Below are positions 35,447-43,596 of a stretch of 64,000 nt of DNA, one piece after another; the stretch's first letter is position 1, and every line of letters starts with the position of its first letter. Location: assembly GCF_001646785.1 (NCBI RefSeq), contig NZ_LRRH01000011.1, positions 1-64,000 on the forward strand, written 5' to 3'. The DNA is from Rhodococcus phenolicus. Lineage in GTDB: Bacteria > Actinomycetota > Actinomycetes > Mycobacteriales > Mycobacteriaceae. The position numbers were made by a program, and so were the translations under genes. The notes under the pieces were generated by a model. It had not been told where the DNA came from. It saw only the letters and a program-made list of their open reading frames with translations, and did no database searches.

Positions 35447-36274
35447 TCAGGCCGGGGAGGTCGCGGCCTCCTCGGCTTCGTCCGTTCCCTGGGCCGTGTC
35501 GGTGTCGAGATCGCCTGCCGCCATTTCGCCGGCCGCTGCCGCCACTGCGCCGGCCTTGGCCTGCAGGCGCTTGCGTTTCTTGGCTCGCGCCCGCGAGTCC
35601 TGCTCGGCGACCTGCAGATACGCGACCATCAGCCGTTTCAGTTCGACGACCGCGTCGGCGTGGGACTGGTCGTCCTGAACGGAGAAGTTCAGCATCGAGT
35701 AGACGACGTGGACGAGGACCTCGGCCATCAGTTTGCGGCGCGGCCTGGGGGTTTCGGGGGTGAGCGGCGCGAGCATCCGTTCGACCTGCTCGGCGAACTT
35801 GCGTTCGTGGATGGCCCCGGTCGCGCGGGTCGACGGGGTGGACTGCATCGCCAGCCACACCTCGCGGCGCGACGGATCGGTGGTCCACAATCCGGCCATG
35901 TGGTCGACGAAGCTGTTGAGGAACCGCAACCAGTCGACCGACGGGATCTTGCCGTTGAACTGGGCCAGTTCGTCGCGCACACCCACCAGGTCCTGGCGGT
36001 TGAGTTCGCAGACGATGACGTACTTGTTCGCGAAGAACTGGTAGAGCGTGCCGATCGGAACATCCGCGCGGGACGCGACCTCTTCACACGTGAACGATTC
36101 GAAACCGACCTCGGTGAGCAGTTCCCGGGACGCGCTGAGCAATGCGTCGAACTTGCGACGGCTGCGCTCCTGCGTCGGGCGCCGCCGCGGCACGAGTTCC
36201 TGTGGCGCTGACTGCACCTCCAGCGCCGGGTCGATCCGGCGCGAAGTTCGCCGCGCGTTCGTTGCAGACTCCAC
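35447..36274 (-). CDS. TetR-family regulator
   Basis: A 275-residue protein from the GTG at 36274. The helix-turn-helix is at about residues 52-85 (SFTCEEVASRADVPIGTLYQFFANKYVIV). The C-terminus after residue 230 is a basic then Ala/Glu-rich tail (RARAKKRKRLQAK...), unusual for TetR proteins. It is convergent with acpS, 18 bases apart. It does not resemble FasR of M. tuberculosis beyond the fold, so its target is not known; lipid genes on either side make a lipid regulon plausible. The 36275-36364 gap holds no visible element. Confidence 0.82.
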   Translation of the reverse strand: MESATNARRTSRRIDPALEVQSAPQELVPRRRPTQERSRRKFDALLSASRELLTEVGFESFTCEEVASRADVPIGTLYQFFANKYVIVCELNRQDLVGVRDELAQFNGKIPSVDWLRFLNSFVDHMAGLWTTDPSRREVWLAMQSTPSTRATGAIHERKFAEQVERMLAPLTPETPRPRRKLMAEVLVHVVYSMLNFSVQDDQSHADAVVELKRLMVAYLQVAEQDSRARAKKRKRLQAKAGAVAAAAGEMAAGDLDTDTAQGTDEAEEAATSPA

Positions 36275-36364
36275 GCGCCCAGGCTAGCCGCAGAGTGTCC
36301 GATTGCCGAGAGATATCCGTGAGGGCGAGTCGCAGCAATCGCGGCGCGGCAGCTGCCCGCACAG

Positions 36365-37228
36365 TCACGCGGCGAGCGTGAACTGCATCACGTCGATGTG
36401 TCCGGTGCGGAAGTGGTCGGCCGAACCGCGCAGATATTTCATGAAGCGCTGGTACGTGTCCTCGGACGACAACGCGACCGCTTCGGCGTGCCGCGCGGAC
36501 AGGGCGGCGGCCCAGAGTTCGAGCGTCCGGACGTAGTGCGGGCCGAGCGGATGGATGCGTTCGACCCGGAAGCCGGCGCGTTCGGCGCACTCGACGACCA
36601 CTTCCGGTTGCGGGAGCTGCCCGCCGGGGAAGATCTCGCGTTTGATGAACAGGTGGAACAGTGCGTCGTCGCGGGTCACGGGGATCCCGCGGGCCTTCAG
36701 TGTGGCGAGGGTGTGCCCGACGATGGTGTGCAGCAGCATCCGGCCGTCCGGTGGAAGTATCTGCCGGCACCGGTCGAAGAACTCGTCGTAGCGTTCGCGA
36801 CGGAAGTGTTCGAACGCCCCGATGCTCACGATCCGGTCCGCGCTGCCGGTGTACTCCTCCCAGCCCTGCATCAGGACCCGGGCGGTGCGCGGCCCCGGCA
36901 GGCGGTCCGCCCGGGCCGCGACGTGCTCGTACTGGTTGCGGCTCAGCGTCAGCCCGATCGCGTTCACGTCGTAGTGCGTGACCGCCCGGAACATCGTCGA
37001 GCCCCATCCGCATCCGATGTCGAGCAGGGTCGCCCCGGGGTGCAGGTCGCATTTACCCAGAGCCAGATCGATTTTGGCGGTCTGTGCCTGCTCGAGCGTC
37101 ATGTCGTCGCGTTCGAAGTACGCGCAACTGTAGGTCAGGGAGGGGTCGAGGAACAGGGCGAAGAAGTCGTCGGACAGATCGTAGTGGGACTGGACCTGTT
37201 CGTAGAACGGTGACAGTTTCCGGGCCAT
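36365..37228 (-). CDS. Cyclopropane-fatty-acid / mycolic acid methyltransferase
   Basis: The ATG at 37228, with AAAGG upstream, yields 287 residues, exactly the usual mycobacterial CmaA/MmaA length; a GTG at 37249 is possible. The SAM site VLDIGCGWG-type motif is LLDIGCGWGSTMFRA; VQSHYDLSDDFFALFLDPSLTYSCAYF is the signature N-terminus, and SIGAFEHF and YQRFMKYLRG are conserved. It methylates or cyclopropanates double bonds of acyl chains, cytoplasmic. It is 74 bases downstream of the ABC permease on the same strand. Whether the substrate is a mycolate or phospholipid chain cannot be told. Confidence 0.9.
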   Translation of the reverse strand: MARKLSPFYEQVQSHYDLSDDFFALFLDPSLTYSCAYFERDDMTLEQAQTAKIDLALGKCDLHPGATLLDIGCGWGSTMFRAVTHYDVNAIGLTLSRNQYEHVAARADRLPGPRTARVLMQGWEEYTGSADRIVSIGAFEHFRRERYDEFFDRCRQILPPDGRMLLHTIVGHTLATLKARGIPVTRDDALFHLFIKREIFPGGQLPQPEVVVECAERAGFRVERIHPLGPHYVRTLELWAAALSARHAEAVALSSEDTYQRFMKYLRGSADHFRTGHIDVMQFTLAA

Positions 37229-37302
37229 CGCGATGCCTTTGTTGTCCACGGGCCTGGAGTGATTCGACGGTGGCCCGTCTGTCGAAGATCAACGGTACGC
37301 GG

Positions 37303-38097
37303 TCACCGTGCGGTGCGTCGGCGGAACAGTGCGGTTGCCGTCAGCAGCCCGATTGCCGTGAACGCCGCACACCAGGCCACCGCGACCACCGCGGCATCAC
37401 CGATGGGGGTTCCGGTCAGGAGGCCGCGCACGGTCTCGATCACGGGAGTCACCGGCTGGTGTTCGGCGAAGCCCCGCAACCAGGTGGGCATCGTGTCGGG
37501 AGGCACGAAAGCGCTGCTCACGTACGGCAGGAAGAGGAGGAAGAAGGTGAATCCACTTGCGGCCTCCTCGTTTCCGGCGAGCATTCCGAGTGCCGCCGAG
37601 ATCGCCGAGATCGCCAGGACGAAGAGCGTGACGACACCGAGCGCGGCCAGCCATTCGGCGGGCGTGGCGTCGGGGCGGAATCCCATGAGGGCGGCGACCG
37701 CGAACACCACGGCGGTGCTCACGAGATTCCGGACGACACTGGCGACGACATGGCCGGTGAGGACAGCGGAGCGGGCGATCGGCATCGACCGGAACCGGTC
37801 GACGATGCCGCGCTGCATGTCGGATGCCACCGCCACCGCCGTCTGGGCCGCACCGAACGACGCCGAGAGCAACACGATGCCGGGCACGACGTAGTTGAGG
37901 TAGTCCGTCCCGGTGTCCATGGCGCCACCGAAGACGTAGACGAACAGCACGAGCAGCATCACCGGCAGTGCCAGACCCAGGAGCAGGGCGTCGGGACTGC
38001 GGACCATGCGACGCAGGTTGCGGCCCGTCACCGCGACGTAGTCGCGGGCGGTCTCACCGAGCGGTGGGATGCGGTCGGCGGATGCGGTGATCGTCAT
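37303..38097 (-). CDS. ABC-2 type transporter permease (DrrB-like)
   Basis: A 264-residue permease with six predicted membrane helices, including ALLLGLALPVMLLVLFVYVFG and the conserved MQRGIVDRFRSMPIARSAVL cytoplasmic loop of daunorubicin-type exporters. Its ATG overlaps the ATPase stop (ATGA), so subunits are co-translated. With the ATPase it forms a lipid or drug exporter; the substrate is unknown. Confidence 0.9.
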   Translation of the reverse strand: MTITASADRIPPLGETARDYVAVTGRNLRRMVRSPDALLLGLALPVMLLVLFVYVFGGAMDTGTDYLNYVVPGIVLLSASFGAAQTAVAVASDMQRGIVDRFRSMPIARSAVLTGHVVASVVRNLVSTAVVFAVAALMGFRPDATPAEWLAALGVVTLFVLAISAISAALGMLAGNEEAASGFTFFLLFLPYVSSAFVPPDTMPTWLRGFAEHQPVTPVIETVRGLLTGTPIGDAAVVAVAWCAAFTAIGLLTATALFRRRTAR

Positions 38098-39041
38098 GAC
38101 AGAACCTCCGAACGGCCGGCAGCACCGGTGAGGGAAAGGAACACGTCGTCGAGCGTGGGCGAGTGGAGACCGAATTTCTCGACCGGAACTCCGGCGTCGG
38201 CGAGGCGGTTGAGCAGTTGTGTCAGGTGCGGAAGGCTCCCGTCGGTGGGCACCTCGAGTGTCAGCGCCTCCCGGTCCGGGTTACCTGCCAGCACCGATGT
38301 CGCGTGAGCGAGGTCGCGTTCGCCGGCGAAGCGCAGTTCCAGATGTCCGCCGGGAACGAGTGCCTTCAGTTCGTCGGGCGTGCCTTCGGCGACGATCCGC
38401 CCGGCGTCGAGGACGGCGACGCGGTCGGCGAGCCGATCGGCTTCCTCCAGGTACTGGGTGGTGAGGAAGACGGTGACGCCGTCGGCGGCGAGTTCGCGGA
38501 TCACCTCCCACATGACGAGGCGACTGCGTGGATCGAGGCCGGTGGTGGGCTCGTCGAGGAACAGCAGCTGAGGTGACGCGACAAGGCTCATCGCGATGTC
38601 GAGCCGCCGGGCGGTGCCGCCGGAGTAGGTGCCGGCGCGCCGGTCGGCGACATGGCCGAGGTCGAATCGCTCGATCAGCTCCCGGGCGCGCCGGTCGACC
38701 GCCGCGGCCGGCAGGTGAGCGAGGCGTGCGGCGAGGCGAAGGTTCTCGGTGCCGGTCAGAACGTCGTCGATCGCGGCGTACTGACCGGTGAGAGCGATGC
38801 GTCGGCGGACCGCGCGGGCACGGGCCGGGAGTGTCGCACCGGTGACCTCGACGGTGCCGGAGTCGAAGGGGAGCAGTGTGGTCAGGATGCGCACGGTGGT
38901 GGATTTGCCTGCGCCGTTGGCCCCGAGGAGGGCGAAGACGGATCCGGAGTCGACGCGTAGGTCGACGCCGTCGAGCACGGTCGTCGAACCGAACGACTTG
39001 CGCAGATTCTCGACGCGGAGTGCGGGGGAATTGTCGGACAT
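38094..39041 (-). CDS. ABC transporter ATP-binding protein (DrrA-like)
   Basis: The ATG at 39041 gives 315 residues. Walker A is GANGAGKST, the signature is YSGGTARRLDIA and Walker B is LLFLDEPTTGLD. The C-terminal 80 residues are the DUF4162-like tail of DrrA proteins (LHSPTLDDVFLSLTG). It energises export by the downstream permease. Transcribed away from the TetR gene at 39160 across a region with a long inverted repeat, so expression is probably ligand-induced. Confidence 0.92.
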   Translation of the reverse strand: MSDNSPALRVENLRKSFGSTTVLDGVDLRVDSGSVFALLGANGAGKSTTVRILTTLLPFDSGTVEVTGATLPARARAVRRRIALTGQYAAIDDVLTGTENLRLAARLAHLPAAAVDRRARELIERFDLGHVADRRAGTYSGGTARRLDIAMSLVASPQLLFLDEPTTGLDPRSRLVMWEVIRELAADGVTVFLTTQYLEEADRLADRVAVLDAGRIVAEGTPDELKALVPGGHLELRFAGERDLAHATSVLAGNPDREALTLEVPTDGSLPHLTQLLNRLADAGVPVEKFGLHSPTLDDVFLSLTGAAGRSEVLS

Positions 39042-39082
39042 GTCACCGTCCTGGAGGTGTGAGGAGGACCGACCTGTGGCCG

Positions 39083-39124
39083 AACTGTGTATGTCATATA
39101 CCACTGTGTAGAGCATACACAGTT
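39083..39124. promoter_or_regulatory. Inverted repeat between ABC operon and TetR gene
   Basis: Perfect 11-base arms AACTGTGTATG and CATACACAGTT are spaced by 20 bases, with a further GTATG/CATATAC pair inside the left half. Position between divergent exporter and TetR genes fits an operator for that TetR. Confidence 0.6.
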
Positions 39125-39159
39125 TTAGGATGGCGGCACACCCCGAGAAACGGAGAAGC

Positions 39160-39927
39160 ATGAGCACCTGGACTCCCGGCGGCGGACTGCCGCGCAGCGT
39201 GCGGCTCGCCTGGGGGCTGACCGACCACGGCTCCCGAGGCCCCAAGCGGGGGCTGAGCCTCGATCAGGTGCTCGACGCGGCCGTCGCGGTCGCCGACGCG
39301 GAGGGGCTCGCCGGGCTGTCGATGAGCAACGTGGCCAAGCGACTGGGCTTCACCACGATGTCGCTGTACCGGTACGTCGACAGCAAGGAACAACTCGTCG
39401 AGCTCGCGTGGGACCGGGCGATCGGCCCGCCCCCGCAGCTTCCGGAGACCGGCGAGTGGCGTGCGCGGCTCGAACGCTGGGCCGTCGCCGAATACCAGGC
39501 GATCCGCGCGCGCCGATGGTGCACACAGCTGCCGATACGCACCGCACCCTACTGGCCCAACAACATGCGCTGGCTGGACGCCGCGCTCGGAACCCTCTCC
39601 GGCACGGATCTCGACGAGCCGACGAAACTTCAGGTGGTGCTGACCGTCTCGCTGTACGTCCTCGGCCGGGCGCGGCTCTCCTGGGAGCTCGAGCTCGCGA
39701 CGCAGAACGACGAGATGGATTACGCGGACGTCATGCCCCGGCTTCTCGACCCGGAGCGATTTCCCCGGGTGCTCGCCGCGGTGGAGGGCGGCGCGTTCGG
39801 GCCCGACGACACCCCCGACGACCCTGCCGAGAACGCGGAGTGGCACATCACCGACTTCCGCTTCGGGCTCGACCGGCTCCTCGACGGATTCGACGTGTTC
39901 ATCCGACAGATCGAGGAGGAATCGTGA
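39160..39927 (+). CDS. TetR-family regulator of the ABC exporter
   Basis: The ATG at 39160 (GGAGAAG upstream) gives 255 residues. The helix-turn-helix is at about residues 40-75 (LSMSNVAKRLGFTTMSLYRYVDSKEQLV), followed by a TetR_C domain of the type seen in tetracycline-repressor-like proteins. Divergent from the DrrAB-like genes; its stop overlaps the dipeptidase start (GTGA), so it is translationally coupled to that enzyme. The arrangement suggests that regulator and peptidase respond to a common compound, which is inference. Confidence 0.87.
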   Translation: MSTWTPGGGLPRSVRLAWGLTDHGSRGPKRGLSLDQVLDAAVAVADAEGLAGLSMSNVAKRLGFTTMSLYRYVDSKEQLVELAWDRAIGPPPQLPETGEWRARLERWAVAEYQAIRARRWCTQLPIRTAPYWPNNMRWLDAALGTLSGTDLDEPTKLQVVLTVSLYVLGRARLSWELELATQNDEMDYADVMPRLLDPERFPRVLAAVEGGAFGPDDTPDDPAENAEWHITDFRFGLDRLLDGFDVFIRQIEEES

Positions 39928-41294
39928 GCGGGGCAGACACCGAACTGATCCGGAGCCGGATCCGAGCGCAGATGCCCACCGCCCGAGGTGAACTCGCGAC
40001 GCTGGTGGGATTCCGGTCCGTCGCCGACCCGCGCCAGTTCCCCGTCGAGGAATGCGTCGGTGCCGCCACCTGGGTGCGCGACGCCTTCCTCGCCGCGGGG
40101 ATCGAGCAGGCCGACCTCGTCGAAGCCTCGGACGGATCACTGGCCGTGATCGGGCACAGTCCGGCCCCCGCCGGAGCGCCCACGGTCCTGCTCTACAGCC
40201 ACTACGACGTGCAACCACCGGGCGACGAGGCCCTGTGGACGAGCCCTCCCTTCGTCCTGACCGAACGAGACGGTCGCTGGTACGGCCGCGGCGCGTCCGA
40301 CTGCAAGGGCAACGTCCTGATGCACCTGCTCGCCCTGCGGGCTCTGCGTCCCGACGGCCCGCTGCCGGTCGGTGTGCGGATCGTCGTCGAAGGGTCCGAG
40401 GAGATCGGCGGCGCCGGACTCCACGATCTGGTCGCGCAGCGCCCGGATGTGTTCGCCGCCGACATGATCGTCATCGGCGACTGCGGCAACGTCGAGGCCG
40501 GACAGCCCACGCTCACGACGTCACTGCGCGGCATCGCGAACGTCGTCGTACACGTGGAAACGCTTGCGGGACAGGTGCATTCCGGAGTCTACGGTGGGGC
40601 GGCACCGGATGCGCTCGCCGCTCTGGTCCGGTTGCTGAACACGCTGCGCGACGAACACGGCGACACCGTCGTCGACGGACTCGACAGCACCGCCCGGTGG
40701 GGCGGGGTGCCGTATCCGGAGGATCGCTTCCGGTCCGACGCGGGCGTGCTCGACGGAGTGTCCCTGCTGTCGTCCGGATCGGTCGCCGATGCCGTGTGGG
40801 CACGGCCGGCGCTCAGCGTCGTCGGTCTCGACGCGCCGCCCGTCGTCGGCTCGGCAGCCGCGATCGTGCCGCGCGCATCGGCCCGCTTGAACCTGCGGGT
40901 GCCGCCCGGTCTGGACCCGACGGTCGCGCAGGACGCCCTCGTCGCCCACCTCGAGGCGCACGTGCCGTGGGGTGCACACCTGCGGGTGGAGCGGGAGTCC
41001 GTCGGGGAGCCGTTCCTGGCGGCGACCGACGGCCCCGGGTACCGCGCTCTGCGCGCGGCACTCGAGGCCGCATACGGCCGCGAGGTCGCGACCGCCGGCG
41101 AAGGTGGATCGATCCCGTTGTGCACCGCGCTGCAGCGCGCCGTCCCCAACGCCGAGATCGCACTGATCGGGGTCGAGGAGCCGCGTTGCGTCATCCACGC
41201 CCCGAACGAGAGCGTCGATCCGGCGGAGATCGAGAACCTCGCCGTCGCCGAGGCGTTGCTCCTGCGTGCCCTTGCCGACCGGCCGGAAACCTAG
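39924..41294 (+). CDS. M20-family dipeptidase
   Basis: The GTG at 39924 gives 456 residues. Metal and catalytic residues are in YSHYDVQP, RGASDCKGN, EGSEEIGG, GDCGN and CVIHAPNES, so the dinuclear zinc site looks complete. A dimerisation domain occupies about residues 200-310. It is the equivalent of Rv2522c, which neighbours acpS and bcp in M. tuberculosis. Cytoplasmic, hydrolysing dipeptides or a related amide. Convergent with bcp; stop codons are separated by only a few bases or overlap. Confidence 0.9.
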   Translation: MSGADTELIRSRIRAQMPTARGELATLVGFRSVADPRQFPVEECVGAATWVRDAFLAAGIEQADLVEASDGSLAVIGHSPAPAGAPTVLLYSHYDVQPPGDEALWTSPPFVLTERDGRWYGRGASDCKGNVLMHLLALRALRPDGPLPVGVRIVVEGSEEIGGAGLHDLVAQRPDVFAADMIVIGDCGNVEAGQPTLTTSLRGIANVVVHVETLAGQVHSGVYGGAAPDALAALVRLLNTLRDEHGDTVVDGLDSTARWGGVPYPEDRFRSDAGVLDGVSLLSSGSVADAVWARPALSVVGLDAPPVVGSAAAIVPRASARLNLRVPPGLDPTVAQDALVAHLEAHVPWGAHLRVERESVGEPFLAATDGPGYRALRAALEAAYGREVATAGEGGSIPLCTALQRAVPNAEIALIGVEEPRCVIHAPNESVDPAEIENLAVAEALLLRALADRPET

Positions 41295-41764
41295 ACCGAC
41301 AGGTCGCGACGCAACTTGGCGACGTGACCGGTCGCGCGCACGTTGTACTGCGCGACCTCGATCTTTCCGTCCTCGTCGACGAGGAACGTCGAACGGATGA
41401 CGCCGGTCACGGTCTTGCCGTACATCTTCTTCTCGCCGAATGCGCCCCAGGCGGTGAGCGTGGCCTTCTCCGGATCGGACAGCAGCGGGAAGGTCAGCTC
41501 CTCCTTGTCGCGGAACTTCGCGAGCTTGGCGGGCTTGTCGGGGGAGATTCCGACGACGTCGAGGCCGGCACCGTTCAGTTCGGCGAGGTTGTCGCGGAAA
41601 TCGCATGCCTGCTTCGTACAACCGGGTGTGCTGGCGGCGGGGTAGAAGTACACGATCACCTTGCGGCCGCGGTAGTCCGACAGCGACACCTCGTTGCCGT
41701 CGGCGTCGGGCAGGGTGAACTCGGGTGCGGTGTCGCCGGGGGCGAGTCTGCTGTTTTCCGTCAC
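41291..41764 (-). CDS. bcp: Peroxiredoxin (bacterioferritin comigratory protein)
   Basis: The GTG at 41764 gives 157 residues, the same as Rv2521. Peroxidatic Cys49 is in STPGCTKQAC and Cys54, five residues on, is the usual resolving position in this Bcp/PrxQ group. It reduces hydroperoxides using thioredoxin. Immediately upstream lies a 33-base perfect inverted repeat. Divergent from the DUF3618 gene, with 72 bases between start codons. Confidence 0.94.
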   Translation of the reverse strand: MTENSRLAPGDTAPEFTLPDADGNEVSLSDYRGRKVIVYFYPAASTPGCTKQACDFRDNLAELNGAGLDVVGISPDKPAKLAKFRDKEELTFPLLSDPEKATLTAWGAFGEKKMYGKTVTGVIRSTFLVDEDGKIEVAQYNVRATGHVAKLRRDLSV

Positions 41765-41769
41765 GTCCG

Positions 41770-41802
41770 CCACGGTAGTGGACTCCGCGTCCACTACCGT
41801 GG
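41770..41802. promoter_or_regulatory. Perfect 14-bp inverted repeat before bcp
   Basis: Arms CCACGGTAGTGGAC and GTCCACTACCGTGG flank TCCGC. It lies five bases upstream of the bcp start and inside the bcp/DUF3618 shared control region. It could be an operator or a hairpin in the bcp leader. Confidence 0.65.
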
Positions 41803-41836
41803 TCGCAGCACACAGCAGCGACTCCTGGAGGATCAC

Positions 41837-42058
41837 GTGGGTAGGGACACCGAGGCCATCGAGCGGGACATCGAGAACGCTCGCAACCAGCTCGCGAGCA
41901 CGCTCGACGAATTGAGTGTGCGGGCCAATCCGAAGAATCTGGTGGCCAACACCAAGCAGACGCTCGTCGCCAAGGTGAACCAGCCGAACGTCAAGTACGC
42001 CGTCATCGCGGTCGGTGTCGTCGTCGGCGCTCTGGTTCTGCGCAAACTGCTGCGCTGA
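41837..42058 (+). CDS. DUF3618 small membrane-anchored protein
   Basis: The GTG at 41837, with GGAGGATCAC upstream, gives 73 residues. An N-terminal helix RDTEAIERDIENARNQLASTLDEL is the DUF3618 signature; a single membrane helix YAVIAVGVVVGALVL near the C-terminus is followed by basic RKLLR, so the helix-rich part should face the cytoplasm. Equivalent of Rv2520c, next to bcp in the same divergent order. Function not known. A strong terminator follows. Confidence 0.85.
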   Translation: MGRDTEAIERDIENARNQLASTLDELSVRANPKNLVANTKQTLVAKVNQPNVKYAVIAVGVVVGALVLRKLLR

Positions 42059-42070
42059 CGATCAGTCGAT

Positions 42071-42114
42071 GCGAGGGGCACCGTCGTCCGGTCACGGACG
42101 GCGGTGCCCCTCGC
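42071..42114 (+). terminator. Hairpin terminator after the DUF3618 gene
   Basis: Arms GCGAGGGGCACCG and complement with an inner GTCCG/CGGAC stem, followed by CTTGCTT. Confidence 0.8.
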
Positions 42115-42215
42115 CTTGCTTGCGGCCGGTGTGAAGCGCCACTACCTTCCCGCTTCGATCTTGGCGTGGTTCACTGAGAGGACGTCGATCGTCTCGTCTC
42201 GAAGGGGTGGCGGTC

Positions 42216-42983
42216 ATGCGGAACGCGCAGCGTGTTGCACGACTCGTCCTGGTTGCGACGCTTGCCGCGACCCTCGCGCTCGGCACGGGAGCCGCGGCCA
42301 CCGCCGGCCGCATCGGGATCGACCCGCAGGGCGGGCCGCCCGTGCATGCACTGACACCCGCGAACGGGGCTGTCGTCGGCATCGCGCACCCGGTGACCGT
42401 TCGCTTCGACGGCCCGGTGGCGGATCGGGCCGCCGCGGAGCGGTCCGTCGCGATCATTCCGTCCGTGCCCGTCGCCGGAGGATTCCGGTGGCTCGACGAC
42501 CGGCAGGTGCAGTGGGTTCCCGACGGCTTCTGGCCCGGCCACACCGCCGTCACCGTCCTGGCGGGCGGCACGCGGTCGCAGTTCCGGACCGGCGACGAGT
42601 TCGTCGCCGTGGCGAACCTGTCCACGCATCAGTTCACCGTGTCGATCGACGGGGAGATCGTGCGGACGATGCCGGCGTCGATGGGCAAGCCCGGGTACGA
42701 GACACCGACCGGGACGTTCCCGGTGCTCGAGAAGTTCCGGGACCTGGTGATGGACTCGTCCACCTACGGGGTCCCGATCGATGCCCCGGAGGGCTACCGG
42801 ATCGACACCGAGTACGCGGTCCGGCTGACGTGGAGCGGCATCTTCGTGCACGCTGCTCCCTGGTCGGTCGACTCGCAGGGATACGAGAACGTCAGTCACG
42901 GGTGCATCAACCTGAGTACCGAGAACGCGGCCTGGTACTTCGACAACGTGGAGATCGGCGACCCGGTCGTCATCACGTACTAG
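42216..42983 (+). CDS. L,D-transpeptidase (short, LdtMt1-like architecture)
   Basis: The ATG at 42216 gives 255 residues, close to the 251 of LdtMt1. A signal peptide covers about residues 1-30 (LVLVATLAATLALGTGAAATA). One immunoglobulin-like domain (about 40-125) precedes the YkuD catalytic domain with IFVHAAPWS and VSHGCINLS, nucleophile Cys230. It forms 3-3 cross-links in peptidoglycan outside the membrane and is a carbapenem target. No lipobox, so secreted or held by its hydrophobic segment. Lies upstream of tRNA-Lys and a second such gene. Confidence 0.92.
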   Translation: MRNAQRVARLVLVATLAATLALGTGAAATAGRIGIDPQGGPPVHALTPANGAVVGIAHPVTVRFDGPVADRAAAERSVAIIPSVPVAGGFRWLDDRQVQWVPDGFWPGHTAVTVLAGGTRSQFRTGDEFVAVANLSTHQFTVSIDGEIVRTMPASMGKPGYETPTGTFPVLEKFRDLVMDSSTYGVPIDAPEGYRIDTEYAVRLTWSGIFVHAAPWSVDSQGYENVSHGCINLSTENAAWYFDNVEIGDPVVITY

Positions 42984-43216
42984 CGCTCGTCCACGCCGTC
43001 CGCAGGTGCTCGGCAGCGTGGTCCCGCTGGCTTCCCCGCGCCTCTGATCGATGCCGCACTCGGTGCTGGGGAGCGACTGCGGTGCGTCCTCGAGCGGGCC
43101 GTCGCATCCGTCGAGTTCAGCGAATTTTTCCCCTCGGTCCTCGTCGGCTCCGGTGGTGGATGTGTTCGACCTGTTCTGGCCGAGGGTGGAGAACCGGCTT
43201 CGATCTGAGAAACGAG

Positions 43217-43250
43217 GAAGGCCTGCACCGAAATTTCGGTGCAGGCCTTC
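43217..43250. terminator. Hairpin terminator downstream of tRNA-Lys
   Basis: Arms of 15 bases (GAAGGCCTGCACCGA and complement) with loop AATT; the centre ACCGAAATTTCGGT resembles the palindromes near 53885 and 54955. The 42984-43216 stretch before it shows no supported gene. Confidence 0.85.
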
Positions 43251-43255
43251 TGCTG

Positions 43256-43328
<73 letters not shown>

Positions 43329-43596
43329 TTGGCGGTTTGTCTCCGGGCCGTTGTCTCGGCGACGAAAAGAAGATTACACACTCCGCTGTATCGCGCCAAA
43401 TCGCCTGCTCATCGCCGGTTTCCTCGGTCGCGGCCGGTAACGTCAGAGGGGTGGCCGGCGATTGGTATTCGAACGTTATTCGCGCTCCGGGTTTCTGGTT
43501 TGGTTCGGATCTTTGCAGCCTGGCATCATCGTGGATACGTGCATTGACGTGCAGTTTTGCGGCCTGGGGGGAGGTCCGGACATCGGAGGGTGGATT

